The notes under the pieces: generated by a model | Told to the model about the DNA's origin: nothing | Database searches by the model: none | Seen by the model: the letters and a program-made list of their open reading frames with translations, nothing else | In this document: positions 36,855 to 46,933 of the stretch, one piece after another | How the letters are laid out: each line of letters starts with the position of its first letter | Numbering within the stretch: position 1 is the stretch's first letter | NCBI RefSeq assembly: GCF_000813005.1 | Contig: NZ_JSYP01000001.1 | Coordinates: 496,001 to 560,000, forward strand | Direction: 5' to 3' | Source of the DNA: Flavobacterium sp. KMS | GTDB lineage: Bacteria; Bacteroidota; Bacteroidia; Flavobacteriales; Flavobacteriaceae | DNA length: 64,000 bases | Position numbers and translations under genes: made by a program

Positions 36855-37907
36855 TTACTTGTTTTTCTTTTTATAAAAACGCTCAATATCTATTTCGGTA
36901 TCCAAAGGAATTTCATTTTCTATATTTTCGAATAAAGCTTCAGCCATTGCTGGTCCTAACATTACTCCTCGTGTACCTAATCCGTTAAGGATATGCAACG
37001 ATTTATGCGTATTATGCGTTCCTACCAGTGGTCTTCTATCTTGTACTGTAGGACGGACACCAGCAAAATGCTCAACGATTTCAAACTCGCAGGTAATTAT
37101 TTCGCGAATGCGTTCTAGGAGTTCTTGCTTTGCCTCCTCCGTAGGTAAATCGGTTTTATCTTTCCAATTATATGTTGCCCCTACTTTAAACAAATCATTT
37201 CCTAAAGGCAGGATAAATACACTTGTATTTACAATAACGTCTAAATTCAAACCTACTGCTTTAATAATAAATAGTTCTCCTTTAGTTCCATCCAGAGGCA
37301 AATCATTAAAGAATGGGTTCTTATGCAACCCAAATCCTTCTGCAAAAATAATATGACGCGCTTGTATGTTTTTATATTGAATTCCTGAATCTAAAAATTC
37401 AATCTGATCATAATCAAATGATTCTTCTAACAGCAAATTATTAGCAAGTAAATATTCTCTATACTTTTCTAATAATAAAGCCGTATCAACATAACCTGTG
37501 TGCAAAACTTCGCCATAATCGTATGGAGAATCTATACTGTTATATTTTCTGTTAACTAATTTGGTAGACAAGAAAGGCGCTAAGTTTTTTTTATCTGAAG
37601 CACTAAACCAATTATTTTGCTCTTCAATCGAGAAAAACTTTCGTAAAATAGGTAGCTGGAAATTGAATTTTGTAGCAAGTTTATTTTCAATATCTGCATA
37701 AAAAGAATCCATTAAAACAAGTTGTTGTTGCGCTTGCCATACTTCACTAAATCTTTTTAAAATTACGGGATTATACAAACCTCCTGCTATTTTTGATGAG
37801 TTTTGCGATTTATCATCTACTACCAAAATAGATTTATTGTGCGACAATGCTTTTTCTGAAAAAGAAATCCCTGCTAAACCTGAACCAATAATTAAATAGT
37901 CAATCAT
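36855..37907 (-). CDS. FAD-dependent oxidoreductase (DAO family)
   Basis: 350 aa from the ATG at 37907 (MIDYLIIGSGLAGIS). The longer frame back to 37964 runs through the gldN terminator and is rejected. The Rossmann dinucleotide motif GSGLAG is at about 8-13. The substrate domain contains GGLYNPVILKRF, VGATYNWKD and the C-terminal GVRPTVQDRRPLVG ... LNGLGTRGVMLGP, as in DadA/glycine-oxidase-like flavoproteins. The substrate is probably an amine or amino acid but is unknown. It is located just after the gld operon, behind a terminator. Confidence 0.85.
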   Translation of the reverse strand: MIDYLIIGSGLAGISFSEKALSHNKSILVVDDKSQNSSKIAGGLYNPVILKRFSEVWQAQQQLVLMDSFYADIENKLATKFNFQLPILRKFFSIEEQNNWFSASDKKNLAPFLSTKLVNRKYNSIDSPYDYGEVLHTGYVDTALLLEKYREYLLANNLLLEESFDYDQIEFLDSGIQYKNIQARHIIFAEGFGLHKNPFFNDLPLDGTKGELFIIKAVGLNLDVIVNTSVFILPLGNDLFKVGATYNWKDKTDLPTEEAKQELLERIREIITCEFEIVEHFAGVRPTVQDRRPLVGTHNTHKSLHILNGLGTRGVMLGPAMAEALFENIENEIPLDTEIDIERFYKKKNK

Positions 37908-37948
37908 GAAAAAATAAATTAAACTGTTACCGCCAACAAACATAAATG

Positions 37949-37983
37949 AAAAAACTCTTACCAAAAAATGGTAAGAGTTTTTT
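37949..37983 (-). terminator. Terminator of the gldKLMN operon
   Basis: Perfect stem AAAAAACTCTTACC / GGTAAGAGTTTTTT with loop AAAAAAT, 24 bp beyond the gldN stop. Confidence 0.85.
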
Positions 37984-38006
37984 ATATTAAAGAAGGAAAT
38001 TAAATT

Positions 38007-38999
38007 TTAGTAATTCCACATATCTGATTCGAAATTTCTAATTTTCTCTTTCACTCTCTCAGACTCCAATAATTGGTTCTGAGCGTTATCCTTCATGTAT
38101 TCTTCTATAGCTCTATCTCCGTAAACGTTTTCTTCTTTATAGATTGTGCTATTAAAACGTCTAGAGTTTAAGATTTGATCAAAAGAAATTGGCATTGCAG
38201 AGTTCTTGTCATTAAAGGCTTTAGCCTCATGTAAGACACCTCTAGCATCTGGGAAGAATACCCAGAACAATTCAATATAATCTTTTTCTTCACTATTAAT
38301 AGTGTAAACATCTGGAGTAACAGGACAAATTCCTAAAAGACGATACTTCAATTCACTTTGACGTTTGTCAAAATACCAATATCCTTTAATTTTATATTCT
38401 GTAACATCTTGAGCTGTTAAATCAGTTTTCAAGATATATTCAGAAGATATAGTTTTAGATGCAGGAACAGTTACAGTTTCTGAAGTTGTTACTTTGTTTT
38501 TTCCTTTACCAGTTGTCTTCTTTTTTTCGATTGTTTGCGTAACATACGCATTCGGATCTTGATTCAATTGTTCTCTACCAGCATCAGTTGTATCGATACG
38601 AGATAAAGAAGATTGAATGTCTTTCATAGACTTTTTGGTATTGAAATAACTATCAGTATAAACTTCAGTAATTTTACCATTTTTAATTGCCTTTGTCAAA
38701 ACATCGTACATAGAACGTCTGTCCGAACCGATATTTGCAGTATCAATTGGGAAATACATAGAAAAGTTGATTTTTTCATTTAAATCAATGATTTCCCAAA
38801 CAGTTTTCCCCATCAAAACGTCTCTATCATGTACATAACCATAAGCTAATGGTTTGTCATTATCAGAAACAAGTTGTGCTGGAGTTTTTAAACCAATTTC
38901 AGCTGGTGTTTTTGCATTAAGCAAATTCGACTGTGCAAAAGCGGTATAACTCCCTGCAATAGAGATAATAGCTATTAAAAAATTTCTTACATTCATCAT
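38007..38999 (-). CDS. gldN: Gliding motility / T9SS protein GldN
   Basis: 330 aa with a signal peptide (ending GSYTAFAQS). GldN (PorN in Porphyromonas) is a periplasmic T9SS protein that forms the ring with the lipoprotein GldK and contacts GldM. Family hallmarks are VHDRDVLMGKTVWEIIDLNEKINFSMYFP at about 57-86 (quoted here in parts: DRDVLMGKTVWEIIDLNEK) and SEEKDYIELFWVFFPDARG. Length is normal. It is the last gene of gldK-gldL-gldM-gldN and is followed by a terminator. Confidence 0.95.
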   Translation of the reverse strand: MMNVRNFLIAIISIAGSYTAFAQSNLLNAKTPAEIGLKTPAQLVSDNDKPLAYGYVHDRDVLMGKTVWEIIDLNEKINFSMYFPIDTANIGSDRRSMYDVLTKAIKNGKITEVYTDSYFNTKKSMKDIQSSLSRIDTTDAGREQLNQDPNAYVTQTIEKKKTTGKGKNKVTTSETVTVPASKTISSEYILKTDLTAQDVTEYKIKGYWYFDKRQSELKYRLLGICPVTPDVYTINSEEKDYIELFWVFFPDARGVLHEAKAFNDKNSAMPISFDQILNSRRFNSTIYKEENVYGDRAIEEYMKDNAQNQLLESERVKEKIRNFESDMWNY

Positions 39000-39045
39000 G
39001 GTATCAGTATAATATTGAAGTAGTTTTACTTTATAGATCTACTTA

Positions 39046-40584
39046 TTATTGTATTTCATAAATTACTGGAGCGGTTCTAGGCAATAAATAACTTCCTGCT
39101 CCAACAAGTTTAGTTTTAATCTCAGAAATAGTAACTTGGTCTCCTCTACCTGCTTTTGAAAGAACTGATTTACATTGTGCATTTAATCTATTACCAGAAA
39201 CTACAACTGTAGGTTGTCCAGTAACTTTTAAATTAAATCCAACAACATCTAATCCAACTTCGAAATCAAAATCAACTAATTTAGCTCCAATTGTAGCAAT
39301 CTCTAAATTTGATTTAGGTCCTTTTACAACACCCATTTCTCCTCTAATTGTTCCAGTTGGTCCAGGAATACCTTTAATTCTAAAAGTTTTCTTATCTGTA
39401 ACCTTAGAACCATTTGGCAATGTACCTGTAACAGTAATTGTAGTTTCAGTACCTGTACTTGGGCTCATGTTATATTTACCTGGTTTACCAGCAGAAGATA
39501 ATCCTGGAGCAGTTGCAACAACTTTATTATCAGCAACACCCGCAAATGAAACTGAAATTGGGTTAACAACTCCTCTGTAAACTACATTCATTTTGTCTGC
39601 AGAAATAGTTGCAGAGTTTGGTTTTGGTACTACAACATATTTACCTTCAAATTTAAGTGGAATGTTTTTTCCATCTTCTAAGAATGTAAATTGTCCGTTA
39701 ATACTTTGTTCTCCAATTCCACCAGCAGTCATCGAAATAACAGCTTGTCCATTTTCAATTTTACCTGGACCAGAGAATGAAGTAGGAGTTGTGTTTTCGT
39801 CATAACGACCTAAAACAACTTTACCTGTAACAGTTTCTCCTTGAAAGTAAGCACTTTTATCAAGAACTACAATCGCTTTATAGTTGTTATAAGAAGCTGC
39901 AGCTACTGCCGCTTTTCCTAAAGCTGAACTATAAACATCAGATTCTACTTTTTTAACATCACTCTGCCAAGCAGATAATTTTGCAACTGATGCAACAGCT
40001 GGAAAACCTTTAAAGTTATAAGCTAAAAATTTATCTTTTAAACCTTCTTTGTTTTTAACGTCAGAAGTATTAAATTTATTATCAATCTCAGCTACAATTG
40101 CACTATATTTTTTATCGCTCAATACAGATTTCATATCTGCTCTATACTGATTGATTTTTGCAACGATTTCGTCACCTTTTTTAGTATAACCTTCACCTGT
40201 AAACCAGTTGTCGATATTATCACCTTTGTCCATAGACTCGTAAGGTAATTTTCCAGTTTCTTTATCTTTTTCGAATCCTTTTAATACATCACCTTTTAAA
40301 GTTCCGATGTATGTATAAAAATCTTTAGATATTGCTGCCACTTTGTGAGCTGTTTGAGCAGCTGCTTCAAATTCTCCTTTGGCCTCAGCAGCTTTCTGGT
40401 CTAATGACATCAACATTTGCTCATTAGTCATATTAGCAGACTCGTTTGCACTTTCAAATTTTTCATTCATTAAGCCAAAAGCAGATAAAACTTCTTTTGA
40501 CATATTCATTGCTAACATTGCGATAAAAACCAGATACATCAGGTTTATCATCTTCTGTCTAGGGGTTAATTTTCCTCCTGCCAT
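39046..40584 (-). CDS. gldM: Gliding motility / T9SS motor protein GldM
   Basis: 512 aa. A short cytoplasmic start (GGKLTPRQKMINLMYLVF) leads into one membrane helix (about 12-32). Four periplasmic domains follow, the first helical (about 35-220), the rest beta-rich. GldM with GldL forms the proton-driven inner-membrane motor of the T9SS and gliding apparatus, and its periplasmic rod reaches the GldK/GldN ring. Length is as in F. johnsoniae GldM. Genes upstream and downstream confirm the assignment. Confidence 0.96.
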   Translation of the reverse strand: MAGGKLTPRQKMINLMYLVFIAMLAMNMSKEVLSAFGLMNEKFESANESANMTNEQMLMSLDQKAAEAKGEFEAAAQTAHKVAAISKDFYTYIGTLKGDVLKGFEKDKETGKLPYESMDKGDNIDNWFTGEGYTKKGDEIVAKINQYRADMKSVLSDKKYSAIVAEIDNKFNTSDVKNKEGLKDKFLAYNFKGFPAVASVAKLSAWQSDVKKVESDVYSSALGKAAVAAASYNNYKAIVVLDKSAYFQGETVTGKVVLGRYDENTTPTSFSGPGKIENGQAVISMTAGGIGEQSINGQFTFLEDGKNIPLKFEGKYVVVPKPNSATISADKMNVVYRGVVNPISVSFAGVADNKVVATAPGLSSAGKPGKYNMSPSTGTETTITVTGTLPNGSKVTDKKTFRIKGIPGPTGTIRGEMGVVKGPKSNLEIATIGAKLVDFDFEVGLDVVGFNLKVTGQPTVVVSGNRLNAQCKSVLSKAGRGDQVTISEIKTKLVGAGSYLLPRTAPVIYEIQ

Positions 40585-40632
40585 ATTTTCTAAATAATTA
40601 GTTTTTTATTAATAATAATTGTTTTTAACTAA

Positions 40633-41280
40633 TTATCCTTTATTATTCATAGCCGAAAGCATACCACCATATACATTGTTTAAAGAAGCAATATTTGCAG
40701 TCATAGATTGCATTTGCTCTTTTAACTTACCTGCATTTTCAGCGATTTCTTTGTTTGCTTCTGCGTTTCTTGAAGCACTTTCTAATTGAACTTTATATAA
40801 ACTATTTAATGATTCCATTTGTGCAGCTGCAGTAGATAACTCTTCGCTGTATTTTTTAGTAGAAGCGATTGAATCAACAGTTGGAGCAATTCCTTTAGCA
40901 GCAGATTCAAAGTTTTTGATACTGTTACCTAAGCTTGACATTAACTCACCGTCAATTTTAGCTTCTTTAAGCATAACGTCTAATTTTTGAGATAATAGAC
41001 CTTGTGCATCAGATGGGGTTTCAACTTTTGCAGCTTTAGTTTTTGCTTGACCATTAGCCAATTCTGGATAAACTAAAGTCCAGTCTAATTCTTCGTCAAC
41101 TGGTTCAAAAGCAGATAAAGCAAAGATTAATGCCTCTGTTACTAATCCGATTGAAAGCATCAAGGTTCCTGTTAACGGTCCGATTTCAAAGTGGGTAATT
41201 TTGAATAAAGCTCCAATAATTACTACTGCTGCTCCCATACCGTAAGCGAAGTTCATCGCTTTTTTACTTAATAATGCCAT
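40633..41280 (-). CDS. gldL: Gliding motility / T9SS motor protein GldL
   Basis: 215 aa with two membrane helices near the N-terminus (about 9-27 and 35-58). The second contains the acidic residue in SIGLVTEALIFAL thought to serve proton flow. A cytoplasmic helical C-terminal region follows. GldL pentamers surround a GldM dimer in the inner-membrane motor. It is located 48 bp before gldM in the operon. Confidence 0.95.
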   Translation of the reverse strand: MALLSKKAMNFAYGMGAAVVIIGALFKITHFEIGPLTGTLMLSIGLVTEALIFALSAFEPVDEELDWTLVYPELANGQAKTKAAKVETPSDAQGLLSQKLDVMLKEAKIDGELMSSLGNSIKNFESAAKGIAPTVDSIASTKKYSEELSTAAAQMESLNSLYKVQLESASRNAEANKEIAENAGKLKEQMQSMTANIASLNNVYGGMLSAMNNKG

Positions 41281-41347
41281 AATTTTGTTTGTTTGTTTTA
41301 GGTTTTAAAAATAAGGATTTGGTTATTGTTTTAATTGTACTCTCTAA

Positions 41348-42757
41348 TTATAATTTACTCTTTTTATTCCCGGTCACTTGCGTTCCCATGTAATCTTGAA
41401 CTGTTCTAAAACCAATAAAACTTCTTGCTGAATCTGCGTATTCAAAATCTCTGGTACTTACTTGTAGGAAATAAGCAACATCTTTCCATGAACCTCCACG
41501 AACTACTTTACGCTTGTTTGAACCATCTTGAACGTTAGGATTCATAGTAGAAACATATTCGTAAGCATTTGGGCTATATGAAGAATCTGTCCACTCGGCA
41601 ACGTTACCTGCCATATTGTATAAATTGTATCCGTTTGGATCGTATGATTTTGCTTCTACAGTGTATAAAGCATTATCTGCAGCATAATCTCCTCTACTTG
41701 GCTTAAAGTTAGCCATAAAACAACCTCTATCACTCATGATATAAGGACCTCCCCAAGGGTAAGTAGCAGACTCCAGACCTCCTCTAGCAGCATACTCCCA
41801 TTCTGCCTCTGTAGGCAATCTGAAAGAATTCACTAAATCATGACCTTTCTTTTTAGATTTTATGTAAGTATTTTTGTTTAATGTTCTCCAAGCACAGAAT
41901 GCTTTTGCCTGAGTCCATTGTACTCCTACAACTGGATAATCTCCGTATGCCTTATGCCAGAAATAGTCATTATGCATTGGCTCATTATATGAGTAAGTAA
42001 AATCTTTAATCCAAACTGTTGTATCGGGGTAAACCTTAACTTCTTCTGTCTTAACGAAATCTTTTCTTTTTCCAACTTTAGCTTTAGCTGCAGCCTGAAT
42101 ATCCATCCAAGAATATCTAAATTTCAATTTATTAACATCAATAGTTCTTAAACCATTATATGACTCTTCTATAGGAATATACATAGAATCCATTACCTCT
42201 GTATAATACTCATCTGGATATGCCTGAGTACCTTTAGCTAACTTTACTTTTCTGTTTAATTTTCTTCCTGCATAAGGATCATCAGCAGTACCGATACTAT
42301 AGTAATTGTCATACATATATTTATCGTAAGCTGTCATTTTTTCTGGATCAGAATCGTTAAAAGCATAATCTCCTATGCTTCCACCTTTTTTACCTTTAGC
42401 ATCTGTTCCGCCACCTGGTTTTTGTCCCATTTCATCTGCCATAATTGCCAAACGAACTCTCATTGTTGAGTCTTTTACCCACTCCACAAATTGACGGTAT
42501 TCACTATTTGTTATCTCTGTCTCATCCATATAAAAAGAACGAACGGTAACCGTTTTTGTTGGTGCATCTTCTACTTGAGCTAAGTCATCATCTGACTTAC
42601 CCATAATGAACGACCCACCTGGAACTAAAGTCATTCCATAAGGCTTTTCAGGATACCATTTCCCACCTTTAACACCTACCAATTCTCCTTTGTCACTTGA
42701 CCTACCACAACTAATCATTAGTGTTAAAAATGCCGCAAATGCAATAAACTTCTTCAT
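41348..42757 (-). CDS. gldK: Gliding motility / T9SS lipoprotein GldK
   Basis: 469 aa. A lipoprotein signal (LTLMISCGRSS, lipid Cys at 17) is followed by a formylglycine-generating-enzyme-like (FGE-sulfatase) fold: GMTLVPGGSFIMG, FYMDETEITNSEYRQF, FRLPTEAEWEYAARGG, MAGNVAEWTDSSY and VVRGGSWKD. The fold is structural in GldK/PorK, which forms the outer-membrane-anchored periplasmic ring with GldN. It is the first gene of gldKLMN. Confidence 0.95.
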   Translation of the reverse strand: MKKFIAFAAFLTLMISCGRSSDKGELVGVKGGKWYPEKPYGMTLVPGGSFIMGKSDDDLAQVEDAPTKTVTVRSFYMDETEITNSEYRQFVEWVKDSTMRVRLAIMADEMGQKPGGGTDAKGKKGGSIGDYAFNDSDPEKMTAYDKYMYDNYYSIGTADDPYAGRKLNRKVKLAKGTQAYPDEYYTEVMDSMYIPIEESYNGLRTIDVNKLKFRYSWMDIQAAAKAKVGKRKDFVKTEEVKVYPDTTVWIKDFTYSYNEPMHNDYFWHKAYGDYPVVGVQWTQAKAFCAWRTLNKNTYIKSKKKGHDLVNSFRLPTEAEWEYAARGGLESATYPWGGPYIMSDRGCFMANFKPSRGDYAADNALYTVEAKSYDPNGYNLYNMAGNVAEWTDSSYSPNAYEYVSTMNPNVQDGSNKRKVVRGGSWKDVAYFLQVSTRDFEYADSARSFIGFRTVQDYMGTQVTGNKKSKL

Positions 42758-42853
42758 ATATATTTGGATTATCTATTCATTATTATAAGTCCGTAAACCT
42801 ATTTATTATTTTCTTAAAAAACAATAGCTTTTTGTGTAATTTATTTCACGGTT

Positions 42854-42861
42854 CAAAAATA
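42854..42861 (-). promoter_or_regulatory. Putative -7 box of the gldKLMN operon
   Basis: Minus-strand TATTTTTG (TAnnTTTG), giving a leader of about 90 nt before gldK. No clear -33 element is visible in the A-rich upstream DNA. Confidence 0.35.
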
Positions 42862-43022
42862 AAGTTAAAAAAAATAAAAAAAAAATATTTAGTCGATAAA
42901 CTGTCATTAAAAATCGACATAAAACGTTAAATTTTAGTATTTATAAATCTATTCCTACTAATAAAATCAGAAACAATCATTTCAAAAAACCCTTAAATAC
43001 TGGTACCTTATTACGAAAACGA

Positions 43023-44174
43023 TTACACAGTATTTTTACGTTGTGCTTTCCACCATCTTTCAGGTAATTCCTGATTACAAGCAGTCAAATATTCGTCATA
43101 CGAACATGATAACAACGTATTTCTCTTCAATTTATTACTTCCGTCAGAAATAAAAGGAATTTCTATCCACCAACGGTCAGTTTTGTCGCTTTTATAAAAA
43201 ACCAGCTCTTCTTCTTCTAATGGAACTATGTATTTTAAATAGTTTTTTCGGCTACCATATGGATACTCATTAGAACGATAATGATACCCTTCGATAAAAT
43301 ACCAAACGATCTGCGCCATTAAAGGAGCTTCTTGCGATGTATTATTATGATTAAAAAGTCCAAAAGCAGACACTTTATCACTAATACCTGCATATCGAGC
43401 AAGCGAACAAATCTCTTTCCCATTAAACCCATTAGGTTCAAAAGTGATGATATTTCCTGAATCGGCAGATTTTATTGAATTTAAATCAAAACTCACTAAA
43501 TCAGCATCTCTAAAAACTGGCTCAGCAAGCGCAATTTTATTCGAAACCTCTCCTAATCGATACGCATCAAAAAACAATTTTTCGATTAAATCAATCTCTT
43601 CTTGCGAGTTGTAATAAGTTTGATAACCTATGTTACAATAATTAAATAGATTGTTTGGCTCATCAACTATAATCTTGGTTAAATATGAAGTTGCTGAAGA
43701 ATCTTCACTTTCTTTTCCAAAATCAAATTTATTATCTACAGCAACCAAATTAACCATTTGCTCTAAATCATCGTAAGCACGATACAAAGCATAGGTTAAA
43801 TCCTGAGATCCACCTATAACTATAGGTACAACTCTGTTTTTTATTAAGGCTGCAGTTATTTTTTTTAAAAGATAGTAGGTATCATCTATTGAATTTCCTG
43901 GTAAAATATCCCCTAAATCAGCAATAGTCATATCCCAGTTTCCAGGAAACATACTATATAGCTTTTTACGAAAAGGATTTAAGTTTACATCGCTAATCGC
44001 AGAAGTATCTCCACGATTATCTAAAACTCCAATTATAGCAATATTTACTTTTGCTAAATCTGGAAACTGTTCTTTTGTATGTAAAACTATTTTACTTCCC
44101 AATTCTTGAGAAGACAATGTATCAATGTAGTTTAGAATTTCTTCGGCAACTGGTTGTAGAAAATCAAATTCCAT
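43023..44174 (-). CDS. Ureohydrolase-fold protein with degenerate metal site (arginase/formimidoylglutamase-like)
   Basis: 383 aa with the arginase/agmatinase/formimidoylglutamase fold. The active-site motifs are altered. The usual GG-x-HD is GGSQD (121-125). The usual DAHxD is DNKFD (147-151), where Lys replaces the His. The usual SFDxDxxDP is SFDLNSIKSAD (228-238). Loss of the metal-binding histidines and aspartates suggests a non-catalytic protein. It starts 3 bp after topA and lies directly upstream of gldK, so a supporting role near the T9SS is possible but only inferred from place. Confidence 0.8.
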   Translation of the reverse strand: MEFDFLQPVAEEILNYIDTLSSQELGSKIVLHTKEQFPDLAKVNIAIIGVLDNRGDTSAISDVNLNPFRKKLYSMFPGNWDMTIADLGDILPGNSIDDTYYLLKKITAALIKNRVVPIVIGGSQDLTYALYRAYDDLEQMVNLVAVDNKFDFGKESEDSSATSYLTKIIVDEPNNLFNYCNIGYQTYYNSQEEIDLIEKLFFDAYRLGEVSNKIALAEPVFRDADLVSFDLNSIKSADSGNIITFEPNGFNGKEICSLARYAGISDKVSAFGLFNHNNTSQEAPLMAQIVWYFIEGYHYRSNEYPYGSRKNYLKYIVPLEEEELVFYKSDKTDRWWIEIPFISDGSNKLKRNTLLSCSYDEYLTACNQELPERWWKAQRKNTV

Positions 44175-44177
44175 TCT

Positions 44178-46697
44178 TTATTTCTTTTTAGCTACTGGTT
44201 TTTTAGCCACTGCCTTCTTAGCAGCAGGTGCTTTCTTTGCAGCTGTCTTTTTTACTGGGGTTTTCTTAGCAATCATTTCCTGAACTTCAGCCAACGTTAA
44301 TTTTGTAGCATCAACATCTTTACTAAGTTCAATTTTAATTTTACCTTTGGTAATAACCGAACGTCCCCAACGTGCTTTTTCAACAAGAATACCTTCTTCT
44401 TCCCAGTTATGAAGTACTTTATCAATATTTTTTTGAAGTTTATCTTCTATCAGCGCTTCAATATCTGATTGTGATAAATTATCAAAATTGTATTTTTTAC
44501 TTACGTTAATAAACAATCCATTCCATTTGATAAAAGGCCCAAAACGACCTACTCCTTTTTGCACTCCTTCTCCTTTATATACAGCAATAGGCGCATCAGC
44601 AAGTGCTTTTTCATCTATTAACTCCTGAGCTCTTGTAATTGTTACATCCAGAGGATCTTCTCCTTTTGGCAATGAGATAAAAACACTTCCGTGACGAACA
44701 TATGGCCCATAACGACCATTACTTACCTCTACTTCTTCTCCTTTGTATTCTCCTAAGTTTTTAGGCAATAAAAACAAATTCAAAGCTTCTTCCAGCGTTA
44801 TATTTCCGATATTCTGATCTGCCATTAAACTGGCGAATTTTTTATCTTCATCATCCGGCTCTCCAATTTGTGCCATTGGTCCAAACTTTCCTAAACGAAC
44901 AGAAACTGGTCTTCCTGAAACCGGATCTTTCCCTAAGATTCTTTCTCCACTTTCTCTCTCAGCATTAGCTTCGACATCTTTTACATTTGGATGGAATTTA
45001 TCATAAAACTCCTTCATCATTTGTGCCCAGTCGATATTTCCTTCAGCAATTTCATCAAAATCCTGTTCTACTTTTGCTGTAAAGTTGTAATCTAATATTG
45101 TCCCAAAATTCTTAACCAGGAAGTCTGTAACAATTGTTCCGATATCAGTTGGAACTAACTTCCCTTTATCCGAACCTGTATTTTCTTTAAGCAACTTCTC
45201 TCCTACTTTGTTTGATTGTAAAGTAAGTTGAGTATAATTACGCTCCTGACCATCAAGGTTACCTTTTTCTACATAATTTCTGTTGATGATTGTAGAAATA
45301 GTTGGCGCATAAGTCGAAGGACGACCAATACCAAGTTCCTCTAATTTCTTCACCAAAGAAGCTTCTGTATAACGTGCCGGCGGTCTTGAATATCTTTCGG
45401 TTGCTGTGATATAATTATTTAATAATTTCTCATTCACTTTCATTGCAGGCAACATTCCTTCTTGCTCTTCTTCGTCATCATCATGACCTTCAAGATATAC
45501 TTTTAAGAATCCTTCAAAAAGTAAAACTTCTCCAGATGCTGTAAAAATTTCGCTATGATTATTAGCTTCAATCTTCACATTAGTTCTTTCTAATTGTGCA
45601 TCACTCATTTGCGAAGCCAATGTTCTTTTCCAAATCAAATCATACAAACGAGCTTGATCTCTGTCAATATTTACTGTATGACGCGACATATCAGTCGGAC
45701 GAATAGCTTCGTGCGCTTCTTGCGCTCCTTTGCTTTTGTTTGTAAAAGTTCTTGGTTTTGAGAATTCTTTCCCGTACGATTTTATAATTTCAGCTTGTGC
45801 AGCATCCATTGCATCTTTAGAAAGATTAACGCTATCAGTTCTCATATAAGTAATAAGTCCTGCTTCGTATAGTCGTTGTGCTAGTTGCATTGTGATTCCA
45901 ACTGGTAAATACAACTTTCTTGCTGCTTCTTGTTGCAATGTAGAAGTTGTAAATGGAGCTGTTGGTGATTTTTTAGTAGGTTTCGTTTCTAAATCCGATA
46001 CCTTATATGAAGAACCGATGTTTTTATTTAAAAAATCTTCGGCTTCTTTTTTTGTATTAAAGTTTTTAGGCAGTTTAGCCTTAAACGTTTTTCCGCTTTC
46101 ATTTGTAAACTCAGCTACAACAGAATACGATGCTATTGCATTAAAATTCTGAATTTCTCTTTCTCTCTCAACAATTAAACGAACTGAAACTGACTGAACA
46201 CGTCCTGCAGATAAACCTCCTTTAATTTTTCTCCATAATACAGGAGATAATTCGTAACCAACCAACCTGTCTAATACACGACGCGCTTGTTGTGCGTTAA
46301 CCAAATTATAATCTATCTCTCTAGGATTTTCAATCGCTTTTAGGATTGCTGATTTTGTGATTTCGTGAAAAACAATTCGCTTAGTCTTTTTAACATCAAG
46401 TTTTAATTCTTCCGCAAGATGCCATGAAATAGCCTCCCCCTCGCGGTCCTCATCACTTGCTAACCAAACCATTTCGGCATTCTTAGATAATGTTTTTAGT
46501 TTACTAACTAAAGCTTTTTTATCCGGAGAAACTTCATATTTAGGTTTAAAACCATTCTCTACATCCACACCGATTTCTTTTGAAGGCAAGTCGGCAATAT
46601 GCCCATAACTTGACTCTACTTGAAAATCACTTCCCAAAAATTTCTCTATCGTTTTTGCCTTTGCAGGTGACTCAACTATTACTAAATTCTTTGCCAT
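44178..46697 (-). CDS. topA: DNA topoisomerase I
   Basis: 839 aa from the ATG at 46697. The longer TTG start at 46718 lies inside the promoter box. Type IA topoisomerase that relaxes negative supercoils. It has a TOPRIM domain (NLVIVESPAKAKTIEKFLG ... WLASDEDREGEAISWHL) and the catalytic tyrosine in ITYMRTDS. C-terminal topoisomerase repeats (SNGRYGPYVRHG, GRFGPFIKWNG) replace zinc fingers. A lysine/alanine-rich tail (about 810-839) probably binds DNA. It is co-directional with the next gene at a 3-bp gap. Confidence 0.96.
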   Translation of the reverse strand: MAKNLVIVESPAKAKTIEKFLGSDFQVESSYGHIADLPSKEIGVDVENGFKPKYEVSPDKKALVSKLKTLSKNAEMVWLASDEDREGEAISWHLAEELKLDVKKTKRIVFHEITKSAILKAIENPREIDYNLVNAQQARRVLDRLVGYELSPVLWRKIKGGLSAGRVQSVSVRLIVEREREIQNFNAIASYSVVAEFTNESGKTFKAKLPKNFNTKKEAEDFLNKNIGSSYKVSDLETKPTKKSPTAPFTTSTLQQEAARKLYLPVGITMQLAQRLYEAGLITYMRTDSVNLSKDAMDAAQAEIIKSYGKEFSKPRTFTNKSKGAQEAHEAIRPTDMSRHTVNIDRDQARLYDLIWKRTLASQMSDAQLERTNVKIEANNHSEIFTASGEVLLFEGFLKVYLEGHDDDEEEQEGMLPAMKVNEKLLNNYITATERYSRPPARYTEASLVKKLEELGIGRPSTYAPTISTIINRNYVEKGNLDGQERNYTQLTLQSNKVGEKLLKENTGSDKGKLVPTDIGTIVTDFLVKNFGTILDYNFTAKVEQDFDEIAEGNIDWAQMMKEFYDKFHPNVKDVEANAERESGERILGKDPVSGRPVSVRLGKFGPMAQIGEPDDEDKKFASLMADQNIGNITLEEALNLFLLPKNLGEYKGEEVEVSNGRYGPYVRHGSVFISLPKGEDPLDVTITRAQELIDEKALADAPIAVYKGEGVQKGVGRFGPFIKWNGLFINVSKKYNFDNLSQSDIEALIEDKLQKNIDKVLHNWEEEGILVEKARWGRSVITKGKIKIELSKDVDATKLTLAEVQEMIAKKTPVKKTAAKKAPAAKKAVAKKPVAKKK

Positions 46698-46715
46698 TAC
46701 TCTATTTTTCTGGAA

Positions 46716-46723
46716 CAAAAGTA
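46716..46723 (-). promoter_or_regulatory. -7 box (TACTTTTG) of topA
   Basis: Minus-strand TAnnTTTG match 19 bp upstream of the ATG at 46697. It overlaps the alternative TTG start and so decides the start. Confidence 0.5.
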
Positions 46724-46933
46724 GAAGTTTTTTTTAAATGAGAGTGCACCCAAATCGTTTTTTGAGAAAAATCTATTTTCGCAGCTGCTATTTTATACCT
46801 TAATATATAACAAAAATATTCTCGTTATTATATATTCCTTTCCTCCAAAACAAAATAAAAATCAAAAACTTTACTACAAAAGCCTATCCAATAAATAACT
46901 ACATTAAAAAAAGCCTGAATTACAAAATCAAAA

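Noticed and set aside
37908..37964. N-terminal extension of the FAD oxidoreductase
   Set aside because: The extra 19 codons overlap the gldN terminator stem; the ATG at 37907 directly precedes the FAD-binding motif.
41348..42757. GldK as a formylglycine-generating enzyme
   Set aside because: The FGE-like fold is structural in GldK; lipoprotein signal and gldLMN neighbours identify it as the T9SS ring protein.
46698..46718. Seven-codon N-terminal extension of TopA
   Set aside because: The TTG lies in a TACTTTTG promoter box, and the ATG at 46697 begins the usual MAKNLVIVESPAKAK sequence.
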